Source: Ignavibacteriaceae bacterium (lineage in GTDB: Bacteria > Bacteroidota > Ignavibacteria > Ignavibacteriales > Ignavibacteriaceae). Taken from it: a stretch of 7,630 nt of DNA. Shown here piece by piece: positions 1 through 6,892 of this stretch. The DNA is taken from the NCBI GenBank assembly GCA_019912505.1, contig JAIOIM010000290.1, positions 1-7,630 of the forward strand, written 5' to 3'. How positions within the stretch are numbered: the first letter of the stretch is position 1; each line of letters starts with the position of its first letter. The translations under genes were made by a program, and so were the position numbers. The notes beneath the pieces are model-generated. The model saw only the letters and a program-made list of their open reading frames with translations, was not told the DNA's origin and ran no database searches.

Positions 1-126
1 AACAAAGATAGAGTCTTGGGTGCACAGCTATCTCTTAAAGGCAGGAAACAAAACACAACCGAACTCCGAGGGCTATTTTTTCGTGCTCGACTAACACTCC
101 TTTTTGAAAAACCAAGTAAAAATTAA
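1..126 (+). CDS. 3' end of an upstream gene, reading frame unresolved
   Basis: Two + strand frames are open from the window edge and both are plausible gene ends. Reading from base 2 gives 30 residues ending GYFFVLD, with a TAA stop at 92-94. Reading from base 1 gives 41 residues ending FEKPSKN, with a TAA stop at 124-126. The second has two stretches with alternating polar and hydrophobic residues (GAQLSLKG and FFRARLTLLF), which would suit a beta-hairpin, and its stop lies only 11 bases before the terminator stem. However, it uses the CTA, CGA, AGG and GGG codons, which are scarce elsewhere in the window. The first has more typical codons but a longer gap to the terminator. I recognise neither product. 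The following terminator supports the existence of some + strand gene ending here. Confidence 0.4.
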   Translation, partial: NKDRVLGAQLSLKGRKQNTTELRGLFFRARLTLLFEKPSKN

Positions 127-137
127 TTTGTTTTAAT

Positions 138-178
138 GATAACGGTAAGAGTAATTCAGAATCGTTATCTTTTTTTTT
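138..178 (+). terminator. Rho-independent terminator of the upstream gene
   Basis: GATAACGGT (138-146) pairs with ATCGTTATC (161-169). The stem is 9 bp with one G-U pair and the loop is 14 bases. Nine uninterrupted T residues follow directly (170-178). The outer seven pairs are perfect. The stem is AT-rich and the loop long, so the hairpin is only moderately stable, but the T-tract is strong. It separates the upstream gene from the exported protein that follows. No matching T-tract exists on the other strand, so it should act only in the + direction. Confidence 0.75.
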
Positions 179-271
179 AATTTAGATTTTTAGGTTATAT
201 AAAATTTACTGACTAACATATTTTAAGTAGTTTTTATCATGAAAAATTAACCATTTCTTTTGTGAGGATAT
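179..271 (+). promoter_or_regulatory. Leader/promoter region of the exported beta-propeller gene
   Basis: This 93-base AT-rich gap between a terminator and a start codon must hold the promoter of the next gene if that gene is transcribed on its own. The best partial match to the Bacteroidota -7 element (TAnnTTTG) is TAGTTTTT at 228-235, 7 of 8 positions allowing for the two free bases. I see no convincing -33 TTTG at the right distance upstream of it. A purine-rich GAGGA at 264-268 lies 3 bases before the ATG and is the only Shine-Dalgarno-like sequence at any start in the window. An ATG at 239 is in frame with the gene but stops after three codons. The promoter position is therefore a guess; the ribosome-binding site is better supported. 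Confidence 0.35.
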
Positions 272-1684
272 ATGAATAGAAAATTATTTTCAACTATAGC
301 CGTCCTTTTATTTTCACTCGCCGCTTTCGGTCAAGCAAAGTGGAATTATATTGGCGAAATTACTTTTTCGGGTAACGATACCTTATACGCAAAACCTTAT
401 TTATGTTCCGTTGATGCAAACGGCAGGCTTTATGTAGCTTCATCAAAATTAACTACTGTTTCTGCACATAACGCAATTTATTATGCCGACTCATCTGATA
501 ATCAATTCAGTTTAATGATTGATTATAATTTAAATGGCGATAGCGATTCGCTTCTCGGTAATATTGGCGTGTTAAGAGGCATAACCACATTTGGCACAGA
601 TGTAATTATTAACGCAAGCGTTCCCTACCCGCGTACAAAACCTAATACTGTAGCTACGATGTATTATTACAATAATGCCGACACTAATACCGTAGACAGA
701 TACGGATTTTTCTTTAACAACAGCGGTCACGGCACCTACACAAATGGAGTTGCAATTACAAACGATTCGATTTTATTTTCGGGTGTTACTGCAGGCGCCG
801 GTGTTCCGGGTCCTAGGGTTAGATCATATAATTTTACAAACTCTATAACTGCCACGCCGAAAGGTAACTGGATGAAAGAAAGCGATCTCGATCCGGGCGG
901 AGCGCACACAGGTGGTTTTGATGTAATTCGCGATCTTGCACTTGTTCCAAATGGCGATTATACAAGTCCGGAAACGCCAATATATTCATCCCGCAACTCA
1001 TACTCATCAACACAGATTACCGGCGGAGTAACCATTTGGACAGGCGGTGATGAATTAAATGCAAACCTTTATACAGGCACAAAACTTCAGGACGCAATTG
1101 GCGATCTTAATTTTGATAAAGCAATTGCATACGGAATTACAGTTGATAAGAACGGTACATTATGGGTTGCAGGCATCGACTCTACAAGAAGGTGGGTAAA
1201 AGGCTACCAGGTACTTGTAAACTTTGCACAAGAAGTTGCAGAATTACCTTCGTCAAATAGTACTTCAAACCCGGACTTGACAGGCGCACCGATGATTAAC
1301 CCTTGTGATGTAGCTTTTACGGCGGATGGATTGACGGCATATGTAATAGATGGCAGCAATAATGCTGCTTACCGTTTTAAATATTTCGATCCCACAGGAG
1401 TTGAGGAAAATAGTGTTGTTTACGATTTCAATTTAAATCAAAATTATCCTAACCCATTCAACCCCTCAACAATGATAAACTACTCATTGCCGCGGGAAGG
1501 AAATGTAAAAATTGTTGTAACAAATTCGCTCGGGCAGCAGGTTGCAACGCTTGTTAACGGTTATCAAACAGCCGGTAAACATAACATTACATTTACCGCA
1601 GGTAATTTATCGAGCGGTATTTACTTCTACACATTAACTACCGGTTCGGGCAGCATCAGTAAAAAAATGATGTTGATAAAATAA
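272..1684 (+). CDS. Exported beta-propeller-like protein with T9SS type A C-terminal sorting domain
   Basis: A 470-residue protein predicted to be exported by Sec and then sent to the surface or medium by the type IX secretion system. Residues 1-20 form a signal peptide (basic NRK, hydrophobic core, probable cleavage AAFG|Q at 20/21). Residues 22-375 are beta-rich with loosely repeated NHL/propeller-like units: SVDANGRLYVAS (47-58), GITVDKNGTLWVAG (288-301) and DVAFTADGLTAYVID (346-360). No catalytic motif is evident. Residues 389-470 are a clear type A sorting domain: YPNPFNPST at 392-400, LGQQVATL in the middle, SSGIYFYTL (59 to 67 residues into the domain), and the basic end KKMMLIK. The ATG at 272 is supported by GAGGA just upstream and by the signal peptide starting there. 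Strong terminators lie on both sides, so it is probably monocistronic. The sorting domain is secure; the role of the propeller part (binding, adhesion or an enzyme) is unknown. Confidence 0.9.
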   Translation: MNRKLFSTIAVLLFSLAAFGQAKWNYIGEITFSGNDTLYAKPYLCSVDANGRLYVASSKLTTVSAHNAIYYADSSDNQFSLMIDYNLNGDSDSLLGNIGVLRGITTFGTDVIINASVPYPRTKPNTVATMYYYNNADTNTVDRYGFFFNNSGHGTYTNGVAITNDSILFSGVTAGAGVPGPRVRSYNFTNSITATPKGNWMKESDLDPGGAHTGGFDVIRDLALVPNGDYTSPETPIYSSRNSYSSTQITGGVTIWTGGDELNANLYTGTKLQDAIGDLNFDKAIAYGITVDKNGTLWVAGIDSTRRWVKGYQVLVNFAQEVAELPSSNSTSNPDLTGAPMINPCDVAFTADGLTAYVIDGSNNAAYRFKYFDPTGVEENSVVYDFNLNQNYPNPFNPSTMINYSLPREGNVKIVVTNSLGQQVATLVNGYQTAGKHNITFTAGNLSSGIYFYTLTTGSGSISKKMMLIK

Positions 1685-1696
1685 GATTAATAACAC

Positions 1697-1729
1697 AATC
1701 CCTTCTCCCTAACCGGAGAAGGGATTTTT
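1697..1729 (+). terminator. Strong rho-independent terminator after the T9SS-cargo gene
   Basis: AATCCCTTCTCC (1697-1708) pairs perfectly over 12 bp with GGAGAAGGGATT (1715-1726), closing a 6-base loop (CTAACC). The 3' arm ends in a run of five T (1725-1729), the first two of which pair with the A residues of the 5' arm. It begins 12 bases after the stop codon at 1682-1684. It should end transcription before the TonB receptor gene and implies that the receptor has its own promoter in the 42 bases that follow. Confidence 0.9.
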
Positions 1730-1731
1730 AA

Positions 1732-1739
1732 TATGTTTG
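1732..1739 (+). promoter_or_regulatory. Possible Bacteroidota-type -7 promoter element before the TonB receptor gene
   Basis: TATGTTTG matches the Bacteroidota -7 consensus TAnnTTTG at every fixed position. It sits just after the terminator and about 33 bases before the ATG at 1772, leaving a leader of roughly 25 bases. No -33 TTTG is found at the usual spacing; that position falls inside the terminator loop. The need for a promoter here is strong because of the terminator, but an 8-base match in AT-rich sequence is weak evidence by itself. Confidence 0.35.
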
Positions 1740-1785
1740 AAAAGGCAAAACATTAGAAAATTTTTACAATTATGTTAAAACATAA
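1733..1785. repeat. Two ATGTT-based inverted repeats in the receptor leader and over its start codon
   Basis: The first inverted repeat is ATGTTT (1733-1738) with AAACAT (1748-1753), separated by 9 bases. The second is TTATGTT (1770-1776) with AACATAA (1779-1785), separated by 2 bases, and it contains the start codon at 1772. Both are built from the same half-site. They could be protein-binding sites or a weak RNA hairpin covering the start. AT-rich chance symmetry is a real alternative. Confidence 0.3.
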
Positions 1786-4700
1786 AATTTATTCCTGCCT
1801 TGCAGCATGTCTGCTTTTTTTAATTTGTTCGGTAAACATGTTCGCTCAGGGGCAGTACGGTAAACTCGTTGGTAAAGTAACCGATGCAAATACAGGCGAA
1901 CCTTTAATTGGCGTGAACGTGATGATTGTCGGTACGACAATAGGTGCCGCAACCGATCTTGACGGAAATTATATCATACTACGAATCCCGCCTGCTGCCT
2001 ACAGCGTATCTGCAAGTCTTATCGGTTATGCTAAAGTTATAAAAACTGAAGTGCAGGTTAATGTTGACAGAACAACCGAGATCAACTTCAAACTTACCGA
2101 TGCAACTATTCAATTGGAACAAGTTGTAGTTGTTGCGGATAAACCAAAAATTATTAAAGATCAGACAAGCACTTCAAACACGCTTACACAGGCACAAATT
2201 GAAGCTGCGCCAATCGAAGGTATTCGCGGTACACTCGATTTAACTTCCGGATTTCAGAAAACAGCAACAGGCAACTATTCAATCCGTGGTTCCGGCTCGT
2301 ATGAAGTTAACTTTCAGATAAACGGAGTTGAACAGGTAAACTCTGCCACTAACGCGCCCGGTGCTTTCGGTACTGAAAAAGCAAATAATTCATGGAAGTA
2401 TGACGTAAACCCGCTCGGTGTTTCTCAAGTACAATTAATTACAGGCGGTTTTTCCCCTGAGTATGGTAATGCCCAAGGCGGTGTTGTAAAAGTTGTTTTA
2501 AAAGAAGGTTCGCCTAAATTAAACGGCGACTTTAGAGTTGAGTACCGTCCGCCGGGACAGTACCATTTCGGAACATACCTTTACGATAAAAATAATTTCG
2601 AATGGCAGCAGTGGGGAACCCTTGATAAATGGTTCAGTAAAGAACCGCAGATGATAAAAGAATTAAAACTCGATCAAAGATATAAATGGCTTTACGAGAG
2701 GCTCGGAACATCAGGCGCAACTCATCAGGATTCTGCCGCTTGGCGCGATATTGTTAACCGGGAAATTACCTGGGCATATGATACATGGATAAGAAACCAT
2801 ACGCCAAGCGATGATAATCCTCTTGGTGTTTATGATTATCGAAAATATGCGTATCAAAGATATATGATTGGAATTGGCGGTCCTCTTGGTAAAGACCCCA
2901 ACCTTCTCAAGTTTTTCTTTTCCGGCGAATATAGAAGTAACCCAACGAGGCTGCCTACCCCTGAAAAAACTCAGGTGTATCAAAATTATATTTTGAATTT
3001 AATATTTAATCCTATTGCCGGACACAAATTAAAATTTATGGGAAGTTTTCAAAGTTACAAAGGCGGCATCTGGTCAGGTTCAGATGATATCAGGTGGTCG
3101 GGTTTGGCATTTACACCTCCCGGTGTTTCAACAAAATATTATGTTACAACCGACCCTGTAAGAGAAGAAAGAACAACCGCACAAAGTTTAAATTGGGTTT
3201 ATGTTCCAACAGATTTATCTTTTCTTGAAACCACAATTTCGCATCAGTATGAAACTTACCAGCTTCCCTACGAATATTTAGCGGGCACGGTAAACCAAGT
3301 CGACAGGCTTGACAGTTTGAACGACCCCTATGGAACAGTGCTGCTTGACGGCTCATGGTGGAATACCGAATATTTTCGTCCTTTGATTAATGCAAGCACA
3401 AACTACTATCAGGACACTCGCACAAACCACTGGAGCGGGAATATAGACTACACAAACCAGTTGAATAAATTTCATCAGCTAAAAACAGGCGTAAGATTTT
3501 TCTATTGGGATATGATTAACAACGGTGTAAACTCAAGCTATCAGGCAAACTCATATTTAACTCGTTCTGGCTTTGCCGAGTATTACAGGGCTTTCCCAAT
3601 TCTCGGCGCTTTTTATATTCAAGACAAGATGGAGTATGAAGGTATAATTGCAAACTTTGGTTTTAGAACCGAAGCATATAACTTTCAAACAGATATACCG
3701 GCAGATAAGTTTAACCCATTTTACCAGGGAACAAGCGGACCGGGAAATGTGGGCAACCCTGCCACTGTAAAATCAGATACAAAATATCAAGTGCTTCCCC
3801 GTTTTGGTCTTTCATTCCCTATCGGTGAGAGCACGGCGTTCAGATTTCAGTACGGGCATTTTTCTTCTATGCCAACATTTAGCCAGGCGCTCTCCCGCCG
3901 AACAGAATCGGGATGGACAGGCATCGGCAATCCAAATTTGAACCCGAAAAAAACAATACAATATGAATTTGGATTACAGCAGGTACTCTCTGAAAACAAC
4001 CGGCTTGATGTTGCTCTTTATTATAATGACAGAGCATCGCAAATCGGGTTGCTTCGAGTTGCGGCTTTTACAGGCAGCCGTAACCGCCCGGCAGGCTTTA
4101 CAAATGATAACCAGCCGCTTTATCTTTATACAACATTCGACAACAACACTTACGGCGCAACCGTAGGTATTGATGTTACATTCGAAACTATTTCGATTGA
4201 ACGCTGGACTTACAGATTGAGCTACAGCCTATCTCAAACATCCGAAGGCAGCTACGGCGCAGGAACTATTTATCCCGATAATTACAGAAGCCGCGAGACA
4301 AGAGATTTTTCAAACAGTTATGTTTCCGGCTCCGATAGAACTCAATCATTCCGCGGACTGCTTCAATATAATTTGAAGCAAGGTGAGGGGTTTGAAATTT
4401 TTGGTGTCCGTTTGTTTGAGAACACCGTTACAAGTTTAACCTATACGGCACAGTCAGGTACACCCTTTACCTACACAACAGTATTCGAAAAAATCGGGAC
4501 AGTAAATAACAGGCGCTACCCGCTTGAATCAAGTTTTGATTTTAATTTTTCAAAAAACATAACGATAGATAACTATAGAATTCTTATCGGCGTTAGAATA
4601 ATGAACCTGTTTAACAACCGATGGATTACTCCAATGTCTACAAATGAAGATTTAAATAACTGGATAGAAAAAGGTGTTACAATGGCTGATGCCGGAAACG

Positions 4701-4792
4701 ACCCCACAAGATTGAGCTACCTTGTTGCGCCTTATAGAGCTTTTAGGAATATACCGAGACAAATATTCTTTACACTCGGTTTTGGTTTTTAA
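1772..4792 (+). CDS. TonB-dependent outer-membrane receptor with N-terminal carboxypeptidase-regulatory-like domain
   Basis: A 1006-residue outer-membrane receptor, expected to take up or bind a ligand using energy passed on by TonB-ExbBD. Residues 1-25 are a signal peptide (probable cleavage MFA|Q). Residues 29-110 are a carboxypeptidase-regulatory-like beta-sandwich (KLVGKVTDANTGEPLIGVNV; ATDLDGNYIIL; SASLIGYAK). A TonB-box-like segment LEQVVVVADKP follows (115-125). The plug is about 135-245, with IRGSGSYEVNFQINGVEQVN (171-190) and GGFSPEYGNAQGGVVKVVLKEGS. The barrel fills the rest, with the late-barrel signature NPNLNPKKT (720-728), a penultimate-strand MNLFNNRW near 943-950, and a C-terminal aromatic (LGFGF). 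Residues 262-345 form a long tryptophan-rich insertion. No Shine-Dalgarno is seen; the ATG is chosen because the signal peptide begins there. It heads a probable three-gene operon. It is not a SusC: no SusD gene follows. The ligand is unknown. Confidence 0.93.
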   Translation: MLKHKIYSCLAACLLFLICSVNMFAQGQYGKLVGKVTDANTGEPLIGVNVMIVGTTIGAATDLDGNYIILRIPPAAYSVSASLIGYAKVIKTEVQVNVDRTTEINFKLTDATIQLEQVVVVADKPKIIKDQTSTSNTLTQAQIEAAPIEGIRGTLDLTSGFQKTATGNYSIRGSGSYEVNFQINGVEQVNSATNAPGAFGTEKANNSWKYDVNPLGVSQVQLITGGFSPEYGNAQGGVVKVVLKEGSPKLNGDFRVEYRPPGQYHFGTYLYDKNNFEWQQWGTLDKWFSKEPQMIKELKLDQRYKWLYERLGTSGATHQDSAAWRDIVNREITWAYDTWIRNHTPSDDNPLGVYDYRKYAYQRYMIGIGGPLGKDPNLLKFFFSGEYRSNPTRLPTPEKTQVYQNYILNLIFNPIAGHKLKFMGSFQSYKGGIWSGSDDIRWSGLAFTPPGVSTKYYVTTDPVREERTTAQSLNWVYVPTDLSFLETTISHQYETYQLPYEYLAGTVNQVDRLDSLNDPYGTVLLDGSWWNTEYFRPLINASTNYYQDTRTNHWSGNIDYTNQLNKFHQLKTGVRFFYWDMINNGVNSSYQANSYLTRSGFAEYYRAFPILGAFYIQDKMEYEGIIANFGFRTEAYNFQTDIPADKFNPFYQGTSGPGNVGNPATVKSDTKYQVLPRFGLSFPIGESTAFRFQYGHFSSMPTFSQALSRRTESGWTGIGNPNLNPKKTIQYEFGLQQVLSENNRLDVALYYNDRASQIGLLRVAAFTGSRNRPAGFTNDNQPLYLYTTFDNNTYGATVGIDVTFETISIERWTYRLSYSLSQTSEGSYGAGTIYPDNYRSRETRDFSNSYVSGSDRTQSFRGLLQYNLKQGEGFEIFGVRLFENTVTSLTYTAQSGTPFTYTTVFEKIGTVNNRRYPLESSFDFNFSKNITIDNYRILIGVRIMNLFNNRWITPMSTNEDLNNWIEKGVTMADAGNDPTRLSYLVAPYRAFRNIPRQIFFTLGFGF

Positions 4793-4818
4793 TTTTAGAT
4801 AATGATTTTTTAACTGAT

Positions 4819-6861
4819 ATGAAAAAAATAAAACTTCTATTATTACTTTTTATAATCTCGTTCACATTGCAAGTGTACCCGCAAGTACAATCGCCTTCAC
4901 TTATTTTTAACCGGGGCAAATTGTGGCAGAGCGTTTTTTTCGGTAAGATTGGTCCTAACTTTAGCAATTGGGGCAAGCGTGGTATTGCCTTAGACTGGCC
5001 CGGCTTTGACGATTCGTGGCTGCGCGAAAATATCGGCGGATCACCATCTTACATGGTTACTGGCGGGTTTTGGGTTGGCGGCGAGTGGATGAAAGACAGC
5101 ATTGTAGCCGTTGAAGACTGGTCGCTTTATGCGGGCACTATCAGCAATGATGCAAGCGCAAAGTATACTGTTACAAAACATAAAAAAAATCAAAACTGGG
5201 AGCAGACCGACCCAAACTCGGGCGATGAATCGATTGAAACTGTGTGGGAATATAATTTTAACTATACAAATGTTGACGATAGAGAATCTATCTTGCCTCT
5301 TCGTGTAACCAGAAAAGCACATCAGTGGAACGGTTCGCAGCGGGATGAAAATTATATTCTTTACGACTATATATTTAAAAATATTTCAGACGAAGTTCGG
5401 CTAAAAGACCCTGCAAGAAAAGTAGCGGATACACTTTATAATTTTTATCTTCTTCTAAACTACGGGTTGGAAGCAAACTCAAGAGGCTGGAATATTTTAT
5501 TTCCTTCTTTGTCATCCGGTGCACGCAATACATGGTTCTTCTACGACCCCACAAGAAAAATGATATGGGGAAGAGCCGCCGATTATCCATTAACTGTTGC
5601 TGATGAAACTTACGATTATTCCGCAAACTCCGGTCCGCTTCTTTCCACCGGGGATATTTCGGGTGAGTGGCTTGCCCCCGGCTTTGTTGGCGTAAGACTT
5701 ATATACGCATCGCCAAATAAAAATAATAAAGAAACATTTGTTAATCAGTACGGCTGGTCGGCGGGAAGTAATTCAATTGATTTAAGTGGTCCGTTCACAG
5801 GCATACCCGGAACCCGCGAAGCCAAGTATGAAGTACTTAAAGATATTAGGAATGCATTCAATTATGTTAATTCCCCGGGCGATACTGTTTATATGAAGAA
5901 GAGCCGGATGTGGTCGATGATGTCACTCGGTCCGTGGGATATAATGCCGGGCGATTCTATAGTTGTTGCAATTGCAGAAATAGTTGACGGTATTTCATAT
6001 GCAGAAGCTATCGATCCGCAGACAAAAGCAAATATTGTTGGACAAATTGGGCAGCGAGAATTAAACAACTCAGCCGATAAAGCAAAGTTTACATACGATA
6101 ACAATTTCAATCATCCCGATCCACCGGTTGCTCCTGAGTTCGATGTTGATTTTTATAGAGGCACCGGACAAATTGCGGCAAACGAAATAATTTGGGGAAC
6201 CGGCACTGAATCAGTTGCCGACCCGGATGACGGAACACTCGATCTTGCGGGTTACAAAATTTATCGAAGCAACTATCTACCGATTGGACCCTGGAGTTTT
6301 GTTGGCGATGTAAAAAAAGGCGCAACTGATTATTACAGCACAACCGATGGCAAATATCATTTTATTGATTCCACAGCAGATGTTGGTGTTGCTTATTTTT
6401 ATGCATTAACAGCTTATGACACCGGGAAAGCTTCGTGGCAGGTTAATCCATCGGCTATATTTAAAGAAACCGGTTCCAATAAAGTACCGCCTCTCGAATC
6501 GTCTATTTATGCAAATAAAAAAGTGATTCCTTTTACAACAACTTTTAAACCGGCTCAATCTTTAAATAATATTGTTGTAGTACCTAACCCGTTTGTTATC
6601 GGTGATAAATATGCCGTGCCGGGTGCTGAGGGTTCGGATGATATAATTCAATTTGTTAACGTCCCTAACCCGTGCACAATACGCATCTACTCTGTTCGCG
6701 GCGATCTTATAAAAACAATAGAAGCATCGGAAGGAACCGGCGCAATTGTTTCGTGGGATCAGACAACAAGCTACGGTCAATTTGTGGAAAGCGGAATTTA
6801 TATCTATCACGTTGAGTCAAAGCTTGGTGAAAAGATCGGCAAGCTTGCAATTGTAAGATGA
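4819..6861 (+). CDS. Large exported protein with Fn3-like domain and sorting-domain-like C-terminus
   Basis: A 680-residue exported protein of unknown function. It resembles a recurrent family of large surface proteins that I associate with Ignavibacteria, Calditrichaeota and Marinimicrobia. The signal peptide is about 1-21 (KKIK then LLLLLFIISF; probable cleavage before Q22). The N-terminal half contains a GGFWVGGEW segment (82-90) and many aromatic beta-strand stretches. GPWDIMPGDSIVVAIAEIVDG (371-391) resembles the family's GPf-l-PGDsi-vafA motif. Residues 437-540 look like one fibronectin type III-like domain (IIWG, LAGYKIYRS at 476-484, YFYALTAYD at 526-534). Residues 584-680 form a C-terminal beta-sandwich: VVPNPF (587-592), PNPCTIRIYSVRGDL (616-630), ESGIYIYHVES (657-667), and the basic end GKLAIVR. 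This is FlgD/T9SS-CTD-like but not the classic type A form. The gene starts 26 bases after the receptor stop, with no terminator and no Shine-Dalgarno. No lipobox, catalytic triad or SusD features are seen. Confidence 0.88.
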   Translation: MKKIKLLLLLFIISFTLQVYPQVQSPSLIFNRGKLWQSVFFGKIGPNFSNWGKRGIALDWPGFDDSWLRENIGGSPSYMVTGGFWVGGEWMKDSIVAVEDWSLYAGTISNDASAKYTVTKHKKNQNWEQTDPNSGDESIETVWEYNFNYTNVDDRESILPLRVTRKAHQWNGSQRDENYILYDYIFKNISDEVRLKDPARKVADTLYNFYLLLNYGLEANSRGWNILFPSLSSGARNTWFFYDPTRKMIWGRAADYPLTVADETYDYSANSGPLLSTGDISGEWLAPGFVGVRLIYASPNKNNKETFVNQYGWSAGSNSIDLSGPFTGIPGTREAKYEVLKDIRNAFNYVNSPGDTVYMKKSRMWSMMSLGPWDIMPGDSIVVAIAEIVDGISYAEAIDPQTKANIVGQIGQRELNNSADKAKFTYDNNFNHPDPPVAPEFDVDFYRGTGQIAANEIIWGTGTESVADPDDGTLDLAGYKIYRSNYLPIGPWSFVGDVKKGATDYYSTTDGKYHFIDSTADVGVAYFYALTAYDTGKASWQVNPSAIFKETGSNKVPPLESSIYANKKVIPFTTTFKPAQSLNNIVVVPNPFVIGDKYAVPGAEGSDDIIQFVNVPNPCTIRIYSVRGDLIKTIEASEGTGAIVSWDQTTSYGQFVESGIYIYHVESKLGEKIGKLAIVR

Positions 6862-6892
6862 TTAAAAGTTATAAAACTAAAAAGAATTTAAG

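Noticed and set aside
70..115. AGGAG followed by GTG on the - strand as a small gene start
   Set aside because: It yields only about 20 codons before a stop, with no recognisable content, opposite a probable gene end.
1772..1850. Lipoprotein signal in the receptor (LAAC at residues 10-13)
   Set aside because: The cysteine lies before the hydrophobic core rather than after it, and a better signal peptidase I site (MFA|Q) follows.
1770..1952. Short - strand reading frame over the receptor start
   Set aside because: It is Arg-rich and low in structure, runs opposite the signal peptide and carboxypeptidase-like domain, and has no ribosome-binding site.
2711..2983. Open reading frame of 90 codons on the - strand
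   Set aside because: It lies wholly inside the TonB receptor gene, whose translation is continuous and well supported there; nothing in it resembles a known protein.
5041..5322. Open reading frame of 93 codons on the - strand
   Set aside because: It lies wholly inside the 680-residue protein gene, has no recognisable domain or start signal, and its sequence looks like an antisense shadow.
1772..6861. SusC/SusD-type polysaccharide utilisation pair
   Set aside because: The receptor has a carboxypeptidase-like N-terminus as SusC does. The downstream protein, however, has no lipobox, no helical TPR-like SusD features and a beta-rich Fn3/CTD layout, and no glycan-degrading gene is present.
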